Counted from the stretch's first letter, positions 1 to 9,780 are shown. The stretch is DNA of 23,264 bases from JBBQNJ01 sp038329845 (GCA_038329845.1 JBBQNJ010000078.1:1-23264); one strand, 5' to 3'. Notes: generated by a model not told the origin, from the sequence alone. Numbers and translations: made by a program.

Positions 1-1
1 G

Positions 2-307
2 ATCAACACCGAATACGATACCCAGGGCAACGCCTACCGCATCACCAGTTACAACAACCCCGTCAACGGCAGCGGTGCGACGATCAACCAGGTTCAGCGA
101 ACTTTCAACGGGCTGGGTCAGTTGACGAGCGAATATCAGGCGGTCAACGGCAAGGTGAGCTTGACGACTACGCTGAAGGTGCAATACGCCTACAGCGAGA
201 TGTCCGGCGGGGCGAATCACAGCCGCCCGATCAGCATGACCTACCCGAACGGGCGGGTGCTGAGCTATGACTATGACGCGGGGCTGAGCGGTTGCCTAAA
301 CTGGTAG
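2..307 (+). pseudogene. 3' remnant of a YD/RHS-repeat protein
   Basis: The frame is open from the first bases of the window to TAG at 305-307, so the 5' part lies outside. The translation carries YD-repeat signatures: EYDTQGN, RTFNGLGQLTSEYQ, YAYSEMSGG, SMTYPNGRVLSYDYD. Known YD/RHS proteins are very large secreted or surface proteins with many such repeats followed by a core and a variable toxin-like tip. Here the repeat stops abruptly after YDYDAGLSG and ends in CLNW, where family members continue into more repeats. I infer a truncated or recombined gene end. A misassembled repeat at the contig edge is also possible. No downstream frame continues the repeat. Confidence 0.6.
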
Positions 308-371
308 CGGTGACGAAGATCACGGGTAACGCACGTGCGGTGTGCCAAGTCAAGCGTATTGGAGCTTTTTC

Positions 372-376
372 GGGAG
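372..376 (+). promoter_or_regulatory. Ribosome binding site deciding the acs start
   Basis: GGGAG lies 9 bases before ATG 386. This favours ATG 386 over the GTG at 335, which would add 17 residues with no resemblance to acetyl-CoA synthetase N-termini. Confidence 0.5.
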
Positions 377-385
377 CTAAATCCT

Positions 386-2356
<1,971 letters not shown>

Positions 2357-2392
2357 TTGTTTTGATTCTCCCAAGCCCATATCGTTCGCGCG

Positions 2393-5104
2393 ATGGCTGA
2401 GCCAGTGATCTTGTCGATCTCGCCGCGGGGGCGGCTGTTCGTTGAACCGGCGCTGGTGCCGGAGTTGGCGGCGGGGGAGCCGGTGCGACCGTCGGCGCCG
2501 GCGGGGGTGGCCAAGGCGTTCGCCGAGGGGGCCGCCGAGGGATTGCTGCATCTGGCGACAGCGGAATTGACGACGGCGCTGGCGGCGGACTTCGAGTTCG
2601 CCCGGTCGCTGGGGCGGATGTACCTCACGGCCCTGTGCCACGCGCCGGTGGAAGGCGAAGCCGCGGCACTGCCCGCGGCGCTGCCGGCGCCGGAGGAGGA
2701 GCTGGCGAAGATGGCGGATGCGGCCCCGCCGATGAAGGGGATGGAATATCTCACGCCCGGAGTGCTTCTCGATTGGTGGACCGCGCTGGACGCGCTGGTG
2801 CGCTCGCGGATCGCGCAGTTTCCCGGTGGGCTGTCGGCGTATCTGCGGGAGCTGAATCCGGCGTGGCGGATGCTGGGGCGGGTGACGCTGCACCTGGCGG
2901 AAAACAAGCGGGACCCGGAGTATCCCTTCGCATTTCTGGCCACCTACGTCAGCCGATTGTCGGCGCAGGCCAAGGCCCAGCACCTGCCGCTGGGGCGGGC
3001 GCTGCAGGAGTACGCGGGGGCGAAAAATCGCCAGGGGCTGCTGAAGCTGTTGACCCCGATCCACCAGGCCGCCGAGCGCAGCGAACTGATCAAAAAGCTG
3101 GTCGATTCGGGCGCGATCTTCAGCGCCCTGGCGTGGACGCCGCGACAGGCGTATCAGTTCCTGCTCCAGGTTCCGGTGCTGGATGAGAGCGGGGTGCTGG
3201 TTCGGGTGCCGGACTGGTGGAAGGCCAAGAGCCCGCCGCGCCCGCAGGTAAGCGTGCGCGTGGGCGAGGCCGGCCGAAGCAAGCTGGGGGCCGATGCTCT
3301 GTTGGATTTTTCCGTCGGCGTGACCCTGAACGGTGAATCGCTCAGCGACGAAGAAATGCAGCGAATCTTGCAAAGCCAGGGGGGCTTGATCCCGCTGCGC
3401 GGGCAGTGGATCGAGGTGGACCGCGAGAAGCTCACGGCGGCGCTGGAACACTGGAAAAAGGTCGAGCGACAGGCGGGCGACGGGATCAGCTTCTTCCAGG
3501 GGATGCGGCTGCTGTCGGGGGCGGCGATCGGCGCTGACGATCGGCCCGACGGGGTGGCCGAGGAACTGAAGGAATGGACCGGGATCCAGCCGGGGGAATG
3601 GCTGGATCAGACCCTGGCGAAGCTGCGCGATCCGGCGGCGGTGGACTCGGTGGTCCCGCCGGAACTCAAGGCCGATCTGCGTCCCTATCAGAAGGCCGGG
3701 GTCAACTGGCTCTTATTCATGATTCACCTGCGGCTGGGCGCGTGCCTGGCCGACGATATGGGGCTGGGCAAAACCGTGCAGATGCTGGCGGTGCTGCTGT
3801 CGATGCGGCGCGACGGGCCGGCGGGGGCGAGCCTGCTGGTGGTCCCGGCGTCGCTGATCGCCAACTGGAAAGCGGAGATCGCGCGATTCTCGCCGGATTT
3901 GTCGTTCATCGTGGCGCATCCGTCGGAGAGCGACCTGAGCGATCCGGCGGCACTGGCGCGGAAGATCGACGCCTGCGATCTGGTCATCACCACCTACGGG
4001 ATGCTGCAGCGGACGGAATGGATGCGAGAACGAACCTGGCGGGCGGTGATTCTCGACGAGGCGCAGGCGATTAAGAACTCGGGCGCGCGGCAGACCCGCG
4101 CGGTCAAGCAGTTGCGGTCCGAATCGCGGGTGGCGCTGACCGGAACGCCGGTGGAGAATCGACTGTCGGATCTCTGGTCGCTGTTCGATTTTCTCAACCC
4201 CGGGCTGCTTGGGGGAGCTAAGGCCTTCGGGCGGTTCATCAAATCGCTCACCCAACCGCCCAACCCATCGTACGCGCCGCTGCGAACGCTGGTCCGTCCA
4301 TACATCCTGCGGCGGCTGAAGACCGACAAGCGGATCATCGCCGATCTGCCGGAAAAGACGGAGATGACCGCCTGGTGCGGATTGAGCAAAGCGCAGGCGG
4401 CGATGTATCAGCACGCCGTCGAGGAACTCGACCGGGCGTTAGGGGAGGCGGAGCAAGGGATCCAGCGTCGGGGGATCGTGCTGGCGTTTCTGATGCGGTT
4501 CAAGCAGATCTGCAATCACCCGGCCCAGTGGTCGGGCGGGGGGGACTGGACGGCGTCGCTCAGCGGCAAGTTCGAGCGGCTGGGGGAGCTCTGCCGCGAG
4601 ATGGCCGAGCGGCAGGAGCGGGTGCTGATCTTCACCCAGTTTCGCCAGATCACCGAGCCGCTGAGCGATTATCTGCAAGAGGTATTCGCCCGTCCCGGGC
4701 TGGTGTTGCACGGCTCGACCCCGATCCCGCGCCGGCGCGAGATGGTCGAGCGGTTCCAACGCGACGATGGCCCGCCGTTTTTCATTTTGTCGCTCAAGGC
4801 CGGGGGGTCGGGGCTGAACCTGACGGCGGCGAGCCAGGTGGTCCACTTCGACCGCTGGTGGAACCCGGCGGTGGAGAACCAGGCGACCGATCGGGCGTTT
4901 CGCATCGGGCAGAAAAAGAACGTTTTGGTGCATAAATTTGTTTGTCGTGGTACGGTTGAGGAACGGATCGACGGGCTGATCGCCGAGAAGATCGGGTTGA
5001 GCCGGGAGCTGCTCGACGAGGGCGCCGAGCGATTGTTGACGGAGATGGGCAACGACGAACTGTTGCGATTCGTATCGCTGGACGTGAACAGTGCGACGAT
5101 TTAA
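2393..5104 (+). CDS. SNF2-family (RapA-like) helicase/translocase
   Basis: A 903-residue protein expected to be an ATP-dependent double-stranded DNA translocase. An N-terminal ~230-residue region of unknown role is followed by a segment around residues 235-365 that looks like the bacterial SNF2-associated domain (DALLDFSVGVTLNGE, LIPLRGQWIEVD). The SNF2 ATPase begins near RPYQKAGVNWL (~429). Walker A is DDMGLGKT with K460, the Walker B DEAQ box is at 555-558, and LTGTPVENRLSDLWSLFDFL follows. The second RecA lobe has RVLIFTQFRQ, LSLKAGGSGLNL, HFDRWWNPAVENQATDR and RIGQ. All helicase motifs appear intact. No clear ribosome binding site precedes ATG 2393. The SWIM-finger gene follows after 38 bases; SNF2 proteins of this type are often paired with SWIM proteins. 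The biological role of such pairs is not established. Confidence 0.9.
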   Translation: MAEPVILSISPRGRLFVEPALVPELAAGEPVRPSAPAGVAKAFAEGAAEGLLHLATAELTTALAADFEFARSLGRMYLTALCHAPVEGEAAALPAALPAPEEELAKMADAAPPMKGMEYLTPGVLLDWWTALDALVRSRIAQFPGGLSAYLRELNPAWRMLGRVTLHLAENKRDPEYPFAFLATYVSRLSAQAKAQHLPLGRALQEYAGAKNRQGLLKLLTPIHQAAERSELIKKLVDSGAIFSALAWTPRQAYQFLLQVPVLDESGVLVRVPDWWKAKSPPRPQVSVRVGEAGRSKLGADALLDFSVGVTLNGESLSDEEMQRILQSQGGLIPLRGQWIEVDREKLTAALEHWKKVERQAGDGISFFQGMRLLSGAAIGADDRPDGVAEELKEWTGIQPGEWLDQTLAKLRDPAAVDSVVPPELKADLRPYQKAGVNWLLFMIHLRLGACLADDMGLGKTVQMLAVLLSMRRDGPAGASLLVVPASLIANWKAEIARFSPDLSFIVAHPSESDLSDPAALARKIDACDLVITTYGMLQRTEWMRERTWRAVILDEAQAIKNSGARQTRAVKQLRSESRVALTGTPVENRLSDLWSLFDFLNPGLLGGAKAFGRFIKSLTQPPNPSYAPLRTLVRPYILRRLKTDKRIIADLPEKTEMTAWCGLSKAQAAMYQHAVEELDRALGEAEQGIQRRGIVLAFLMRFKQICNHPAQWSGGGDWTASLSGKFERLGELCREMAERQERVLIFTQFRQITEPLSDYLQEVFARPGLVLHGSTPIPRRREMVERFQRDDGPPFFILSLKAGGSGLNLTAASQVVHFDRWWNPAVENQATDRAFRIGQKKNVLVHKFVCRGTVEERIDGLIAEKIGLSRELLDEGAERLLTEMGNDELLRFVSLDVNSATI

Positions 5105-5142
5105 CGAAAAAGCCGAGGCCTTCGGCCGCGAAGGAGTACGCA

Positions 5143-6234
5143 ATGGGTTGGGGTTATTTTGGTTTCAGGCCGTACGTTTCGGTGGCACAGCGACAGGCCA
5201 ACGCCCGCAAGGAACTTGAAAAGCTGAAAAAAAAAGGGCAGATCATCACCCCGGTGACGATCCAAGGGCGCACGATCACCTCGACGTTCTGGGGCATGTC
5301 GTGGTGCAAGAATCTCGAGGCATACAGCGACTTTTCCAATCGTCTGCCGCGCGGACGCACGTACGTGCGCAACGGCTCGGTGGTCGATTTGCAGATCGGT
5401 CCGGGCCTGGTGACGGCGCTGGTGAGCGGATCGAGCATGTATGAGGTGAAGATCAAGATCGCCCCGACGGACACAGGGTGCTGGAAGGGGATTTGCACGC
5501 GCTGCGCCGGGAAGATCGGATCGTTGATCGAGCTGCTGCAGGGCAAGCTGTCCAGCGGGGTGATGGAAGTGATGACCCGGCAGGATGGCGGGCTGTTTCC
5601 CTCGCCCGGCGACATCGAGATGAGCTGCTCGTGCCCGGACTGGGCCGGGATGTGCAAGCATGTGGCCGCGACGTTGTACGGGGTGGGGGCCAGGCTTGAT
5701 TCGCAGCCGCAAATTCTGTTCACGCTGCGCCAGGTGGATCACCTCGAGTTGATCGCGCGGGCGGCCGATGCCCCGGCGCTGACGGTCGGGAGCGGGGAAA
5801 AGACGCTGGCGGACGATGCGCTGGGAGATGTGTTCGGGATCGACATCGACGCGGCGCCGGCGGCCGAGCCGGTGTCGATCGAGGTGAAAACAGGGTCGTC
5901 GAAAAAGGTCGCGGGGAAGCCGTCGGCGGGGAAGGGCCAAGTCCAAGCCCTGAAGACGGCGAAGGCGGCGAATCGCCCGGTCGAAGTTCTGAAGACGGCG
6001 AAGACGGCGAAGCGGCAGATTGAAGTTCCGAAGACGGCGAAGACGGCGACGACGAAGCGGCAAGTCCAAGCCAAGAAGACGGCGACGATGGAAGCGAAGT
6101 CCGCATCCATCGCCGGGGTCGGATCCGAGATCAGAGCCATGCTGATAGTTTCGTCAAAGCGGCCGTCGAAACCCGCGTCGAAGGGCGCATCCAAGGCGGC
6201 GTCGAAGAAGACCTCGCGCGGGCGGGGCAATTGA
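5143..6234 (+). CDS. SWIM zinc-finger protein with Lys/Ala-rich tail
   Basis: A 363-residue protein. AAGGAG at 5131-5136 lies 6 bases before ATG 5143. The N-terminal ~250 residues match the bacterial SWIM family (MGWGYFGFRPYV, FWGMSWCKNLEAYSDFSNRL, RGRTYVRNGSVVDLQI). The SWIM zinc ligands are C162, C164, C171 and H173 in a CxCx6CxH pattern, within SCSCPDWAGMCKHVA. SWIM domains bind DNA or protein. The pairing with the SNF2 gene 38 bases upstream suggests the two act together on DNA. From about residue 255 the protein becomes a low-complexity basic tail with KTAKTAK-type repeats and a final Lys/Ser/Ala stretch resembling the C-terminal tail of histone H1. The molecular function is otherwise unknown. 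Confidence 0.85.
   Translation: MGWGYFGFRPYVSVAQRQANARKELEKLKKKGQIITPVTIQGRTITSTFWGMSWCKNLEAYSDFSNRLPRGRTYVRNGSVVDLQIGPGLVTALVSGSSMYEVKIKIAPTDTGCWKGICTRCAGKIGSLIELLQGKLSSGVMEVMTRQDGGLFPSPGDIEMSCSCPDWAGMCKHVAATLYGVGARLDSQPQILFTLRQVDHLELIARAADAPALTVGSGEKTLADDALGDVFGIDIDAAPAAEPVSIEVKTGSSKKVAGKPSAGKGQVQALKTAKAANRPVEVLKTAKTAKRQIEVPKTAKTATTKRQVQAKKTATMEAKSASIAGVGSEIRAMLIVSSKRPSKPASKGASKAASKKTSRGRGN
5938..6080 (+). repeat. Degenerate tandem repeat encoding Lys/Ala tail
   Basis: Imperfect copies of a unit containing CTGAAGACGGCGAAG or CCGAAGACGGCGAAG recur with shorter GCGAAGACG steps. They encode PVEVLKTAKTAKRQIEVP-like units within the SWIM protein. Repeats of this sort can change copy number by slippage without breaking the frame. 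Confidence 0.7.
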
Positions 6235-6259
6235 GGAGCGTGCAAGCGGCCTTGGGAAA

Positions 6260-7084
6260 ATGCGAACGATTCTCGAAAAAATTATCGCCACGAAGCGAGA
6301 GGAAGTGGCGCAGCGCAAGATCAGCGCCCCGATCGAGCAGCTCCAGGAGACGATCCAGACCCTGGGCCGTCCGCGCAATTTCTTCAGCGCCGTGACGCGG
6401 AAGAAGGCGAGCGACGCCAAGCCGCTGAACCTGATTGCCGAGGTTAAGAAAGCGTCCCCCAGCGCCGGCGTGATTCGCGCTGACTTCGATCCGGTGAAGA
6501 TCGCCCAGGCCTACGAGGCGGCGGGCGCCGATGCCCTGAGCGTCCTGACCGATGAGACCTATTTCCAGGGACATCTCAGCTTCATTCACGCGATCCGCGA
6601 CGTGGTGAAGCTGCCGGTGCTGCGCAAGGACTTCATCATCGACGCCTACCAGGTCCACGAGGCCCGCGCCGCCGGCGCTGATGCGATTCTGCTTATCGCC
6701 GAGTGCCTCGAAACCCGTGAGCTGATCGACCTGCAAATCCTCGCCACCGAACTGAACATGACCTGCCTGATCGAGGTCCACGACATGGACAACCTCATCC
6801 GCGTGCGCGACCGCGTGATTGGGTTTCCGCACAAGAGCTACAGCCTGCTGGGGATCAACAACCGTGACCTGCGGACGTTCAAGACCGACTTGGGGACCAC
6901 GCTGCGGATGAGCGAACTGGTCGAGGATCGCGGCGTGCTGGTCAGCGAGAGCGGCATCCACAGCCGCGCCGACATCGCCCGTCTCGCCGCCGCGGGCGTG
7001 GCCGCGGCGCTGATCGGCGAGAGCCTGATGCGCAGCGACGACATCGGTGCCAAGGTGCGAGAACTGTTCGGACCGGCGACGTGA
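6260..7084 (+). CDS. trpC: Indole-3-glycerol-phosphate synthase
   Basis: Catalyses ring closure of CdRP to indole-3-glycerol phosphate in tryptophan synthesis. The 274-residue length is typical of a monofunctional TrpC TIM barrel. Family motifs are AEVKKASPSAG with E61 and K63, VLRKDFI with K123, LIEVHDMD with E172, GINNRDL with N200/N201, and SESGI then GESLMRS in the phosphate-binding region. All expected catalytic positions are present. The start is 25 bases after the SWIM gene stop. GAGGAG overlaps that stop but is 21 bases from ATG 6260, so the ribosome binding site is poor. No other trp gene is in the window. The 3' end is partly duplicated just downstream. Confidence 0.95.
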   Translation: MRTILEKIIATKREEVAQRKISAPIEQLQETIQTLGRPRNFFSAVTRKKASDAKPLNLIAEVKKASPSAGVIRADFDPVKIAQAYEAAGADALSVLTDETYFQGHLSFIHAIRDVVKLPVLRKDFIIDAYQVHEARAAGADAILLIAECLETRELIDLQILATELNMTCLIEVHDMDNLIRVRDRVIGFPHKSYSLLGINNRDLRTFKTDLGTTLRMSELVEDRGVLVSESGIHSRADIARLAAAGVAAALIGESLMRSDDIGAKVRELFGPAT

Positions 7085-7190
7085 TCGACTTCACCGATCG
7101 CCGATCGCCGATCACGAGGCATCGGCGCCAAGGTGCGCGAACTGTTCGGACCGGCGATGTGATGGGCTTCACCGATCGCCGATCACCAGG
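7042..7190. repeat. Tandem duplication of trpC 3' end
   Basis: Unit 1 (7042-7119, 78 bases) and unit 2 (7120-7190, 71 bases) align with six mismatches and one 7-base difference, an extra CGATCGC copy in unit 1. Unit 1 holds the last ~13 codons and stop of trpC plus spacer. Unit 2 repeats these and also encodes the last residues and stop of the convergent gene on the - strand. Confidence 0.85.
7106..7127. terminator. Hairpin between convergent genes
   Basis: CGCCGAT at 7106-7112 pairs perfectly with ATCGGCG at 7121-7127 across an 8-base loop, at the junction of the two duplicated units. It sits between the ends of trpC and the - strand gene, where a terminator is expected. There is no T-tract on either side, so terminator function is only a guess. 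Confidence 0.3.
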
Positions 7191-8755
7191 TGGGCGAAGT
7201 TCTCCAGCTCGTCGTAGCGGCTTTGCCAGGTAGTGTACATGAACCCCACGACTCCCTTCACGCCGGCCGCCGAGTCGATCCACTGGCGCGTTTGCGACAG
7301 CGGGCCGTCGTAATAAGCGGCGATCAACTGGCGGTTGCCGCGATCGGCGAAAAACTTCAGCGCCGCGTCGCGCTTGTCATGGTTCCAGTTGACGATCACC
7401 ACGTCGGGGTCGATCCCGTTCCATGATCCGGCCAGGTCGCCGGGCACGAGGTAGTAATCGTCGTGGGCGTTGTGATGGGGATCGAACATGTCGCTCCAGA
7501 CGAAGGCGGTCGCCTCCGGCCCGAGCAGCGCCCGGCATCGCCGCACATTGTCGGCGAGAATTTCTCCCGGGGTAAGCCCGCGCCCGCGGCACGATTCATC
7601 CTGGTTCAGCACGCGGATTTCGTCGTGGTTCATCATGTACCCCGAGGCGCCAAACGCCTGCTTCATGCGCTGGGCCTGATCGGCGAGCAAGGTCATCGTC
7701 TGCGGTGCTGACGGGCAGATCATCACCTGCTCGTCATGGATAATCGGGGGGAAATACCAGCTTGCCCGCAGGCGGGTTCCATCGGCCAGGCCCATCGTGC
7801 GAATCGCCGGCGGCTCATGCCAGACCTCGTAACTTCCCTTCCACGGCTGATTGCCCATCCGTGGATCGATCAGTGGTGCGAAGTCCTTGCCTTCGACCAG
7901 CGCTCGACCCGATTCGATCTCGATCGACAGCGGGGTGCCGTCACGTCGAAGCAGATTCACCGGACCGGCCTCGGCGATCTGCCAGTTTCGCCATTGCAGC
8001 GACCCCTTGGCCTTGCCCCAGACGCCGAAATAGATGCTCACTTCGCGATGGTCCAGCGAGTTGAAGACGATGTGGTGGCGCTTCCAATCCTGGGTCGGCT
8101 TAACGCCCAGACCGGTGTAGTTCAGGGAAGCCTTGCCGCCCAGCACGGTGATCCGCGGCTCGCCGTTGAAGCGGTCGGTTTTGATCTCGACGTTCACGTG
8201 ATAGGCGCGGTACGGGCTGACGGCGAGCTTGTAGACGAAGCGGGCGTTGTCGGGATTGTCGCGGATGGTCGCGGTTGCGCCGGCGATCGTAACCGTCTTG
8301 TCGACGAACTGGAATTTCGGACCGAGTTGCACCGGCGGATCGGCCAGAAGCGTTGCCTGATTGTCCTTGACAACCAGCAGCGCCTCTTTCACCGGCAACC
8401 CCTCGGCCAGATTCGGATCGTGCCAGAGCAGATCGTTGGAATAGCCGATGCCGAACAGTCCCGGCACGATCGACAGGTTCAGTTCCCGCGCCAGCTTCTT
8501 CACCCGGTCGATATTGGCGAAATATCGCCGATCCATGTCCCCCAGCTTGGCGAACTTCGAATCGTTGAGCATCACGTGGGTGTATCCGGCCTTGGCGGCG
8601 CGGTGCCACAGCGTCTCGAGCGCGTCGATATTCTTGTCCACCCAGAGGTTCGTCGATTGATAGAGCCAGAGCTGCGGTCGATCTTCGGCGGCCCGCGCCG
8701 CAGCGCCCGCCAGCATCAGCAAACCCATGGCGATAAGGAGGGGTTGTGGTCTCAT
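7169..8755 (-). CDS. Secreted protein resembling a TIM-barrel glycosidase
   Basis: A 528-residue protein with an N-terminal signal peptide (hydrophobic LLIAMGLLMLAGAA, likely cleavage after ARA near residue 22). The first part reads like the first strands of a TIM barrel (LWHRAAKAGYTHVMLNDSK, LNLSIVPGLFGIGYSNDLLW). Residues ~130-265 look like an inserted beta-sandwich or carbohydrate-binding module (aromatic-rich, WKRHHIVFNSLDHREVSIYF). The barrel pattern then resumes, with YMMNHDEIRV (D378, E379) and FVWSDMFDPHHNAHDDYY as candidate acidic active-site segments. I do not recognise a named family; glycoside hydrolase is an inference from fold-like patterns. The start has no clear ribosome binding site, and ATG at codon 10 would shorten the signal peptide. 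The last codons lie in duplicated DNA shared with the trpC end. Confidence 0.75.
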   Translation of the reverse strand: MRPQPLLIAMGLLMLAGAAARAAEDRPQLWLYQSTNLWVDKNIDALETLWHRAAKAGYTHVMLNDSKFAKLGDMDRRYFANIDRVKKLARELNLSIVPGLFGIGYSNDLLWHDPNLAEGLPVKEALLVVKDNQATLLADPPVQLGPKFQFVDKTVTIAGATATIRDNPDNARFVYKLAVSPYRAYHVNVEIKTDRFNGEPRITVLGGKASLNYTGLGVKPTQDWKRHHIVFNSLDHREVSIYFGVWGKAKGSLQWRNWQIAEAGPVNLLRRDGTPLSIEIESGRALVEGKDFAPLIDPRMGNQPWKGSYEVWHEPPAIRTMGLADGTRLRASWYFPPIIHDEQVMICPSAPQTMTLLADQAQRMKQAFGASGYMMNHDEIRVLNQDESCRGRGLTPGEILADNVRRCRALLGPEATAFVWSDMFDPHHNAHDDYYLVPGDLAGSWNGIDPDVVIVNWNHDKRDAALKFFADRGNRQLIAAYYDGPLSQTRQWIDSAAGVKGVVGFMYTTWQSRYDELENFAHLVIGDR

Positions 8756-8786
8756 GGGCCCGATGCTACCGCGCGGGGGGACGACA

Positions 8787-8814
8787 TTGACAGCCCTTGC
8801 GGGCGGTTTACATT
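8787..8814 (+). promoter_or_regulatory. Sigma70-type promoter for the lipoprotein gene
   Basis: TTGACA (8787-8792), a 16-base spacer, then TACATT (8809-8814). The expected transcription start, about 7 bases on, falls at the ATG at 8822, implying a leaderless or near-leaderless mRNA. It sits in the 66-base gap between the divergent genes. Confidence 0.5.
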
Positions 8815-8821
8815 TTGATGC

Positions 8822-9457
8822 ATGAACCCACGCGACTTGTCAGGGGGACTTTTCCTCGCCCTGTGCGTTTTCGTGGGCGGGTGCCGGCCGGCCATCAAGC
8901 CCGATCCGACGGCGGCGAGTCTGTTCGGTCCGACGGCGATGCGAATCCATCCGATCTTCACCGGGTCCAAGGACTGGACCGGCGATGACAAGCCGGATGG
9001 CATCGAGGCGCTGATTGAGTTTCAGGACCGCTTCGGCGATCCGACCAAAGCCATTGGCACGGTGATGTTCGAGCTGTTCGACTACCGCCGTGCCAGCCCC
9101 GATCCGCGCGGGGCGCGGCTGATGAATCCGTGGATCGGTTCGATGCGCACGGTGGACGAGCAGCAACAGCACTGGAACCGCACCAGTCGAACCTACGCAT
9201 TTCAACTCGCCGCCGGGCGCCTGGACTGGCGGCGGCGCTACGTCTTGACGGCGATGTTCGACCTGAGCGGCGGGGGTCGGTTCTTCGACACGATCATCCT
9301 CGAGCCGGAGATCGAACCGGAATCTCCGCGCCCGCCCACCCCCACCCTCGCGCCCGCCGCTCCATCGTCGCTGATCCCATCCCCCTCCCAGCGCGAGCCT
9401 TCGGACCCCGCGACTCTCCCCACTCAGCAACCGACCACCCGCATCCCCTCCCCCTAG
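8822..9457 (+). CDS. Putative lipoprotein of unknown function
   Basis: A 211-residue protein with a lipoprotein signal: a hydrophobic stretch ends in the lipobox VGGC with C21 as the lipidated cysteine. The core (residues ~40-165) is predicted soluble and mixed alpha/beta, with DGIEALIEFQDRFGDP, GTVMFELFDYRRA, HWNRTSRTYAFQLAAG and RRRYVLTAMFDL. The remaining ~45 residues are Pro/Ser/Thr-rich and probably disordered. I do not recognise a named family. The core resembles uncharacterised envelope lipoproteins I associate with planctomycetes, which is an impression rather than a search result. It is divergent from the secreted glycosidase-like gene. No Shine-Dalgarno sequence precedes the start. 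Confidence 0.75.
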   Translation: MNPRDLSGGLFLALCVFVGGCRPAIKPDPTAASLFGPTAMRIHPIFTGSKDWTGDDKPDGIEALIEFQDRFGDPTKAIGTVMFELFDYRRASPDPRGARLMNPWIGSMRTVDEQQQHWNRTSRTYAFQLAAGRLDWRRRYVLTAMFDLSGGGRFFDTIILEPEIEPESPRPPTPTLAPAAPSSLIPSPSQREPSDPATLPTQQPTTRIPSP

Positions 9458-9553
9458 CGCCTCGGCCCATTCATCGCATACAGTACCGTAACACTAATAG
9501 TGGGGACGCTCCTTGTAAACTTCTTTGCAATATGGCTTTACACCATGATTATG

Positions 9554-9573
9554 TCACATATGGCACGATGTGA
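9554..9573. promoter_or_regulatory. Inverted repeat, possible operator
   Basis: TCACAT (9554-9559) and ATGTGA (9568-9573) form a perfect 6-base inverted repeat with an 8-base spacer. It lies just downstream of the weak promoter candidate in the AT-rich part of the leader. The half-sites face the opposite way from a CRP site. A regulator is not identified. Confidence 0.3.
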
Positions 9574-9763
9574 TTTATTGATTTGGTGATCCCATGGATT
9601 TTCCAGCCGGTGGATAACTGGATCCATAGGATCGGCAGGAGGCCCAGGATAACGATCCGCCCGCCTGGTCTGCCCTGATGCGCGGGGGGCGGCGGGCGGC
9701 GGGCATCGACTCATCCATCGTTCTCAGGGGCGCGGTCTTCCAAGCCGATATGACCTTTACGCG

Positions 9764-9780
9764 CGGACTCGGGGGGTCCG
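9764..9780 (+). other. Small hairpin upstream of fliL
   Basis: CGGAC (9764-9768) pairs with GTCCG (9776-9780). The stem can extend by a T-G and a C-G pair to leave a GGG loop. It lies 47 bases before the fliL start. It may be a leader structure or chance in GC-rich DNA. Confidence 0.25.

Noticed and set aside
5111..5129. Terminator between the SNF2 and SWIM genes
   Set aside because: The GGCC-TTC-GGCC stem is only four base pairs with no T-tract, and the two genes appear co-transcribed.
9561..9577. Sigma54-like promoter (TGGCACG)
   Set aside because: The -24 half is perfect, but the -12 half expected after four bases (TTGCA) reads GATTT, lacking the essential GC.
9609..9617. DnaA-box-like TTATCCACC on the - strand
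   Set aside because: A single near-match with no clustering, no dnaA or dnaN gene and no origin features nearby.
9684..9703. G-quadruplex in the fliL leader
   Set aside because: Only three separate runs of three or more G are present; the others are GG, so the canonical pattern is not met.
9743..9750. Sigma28-like -10 box GCCGATAT before fliL
   Set aside because: No TAAA-like -35 element is present about 15 bases upstream.
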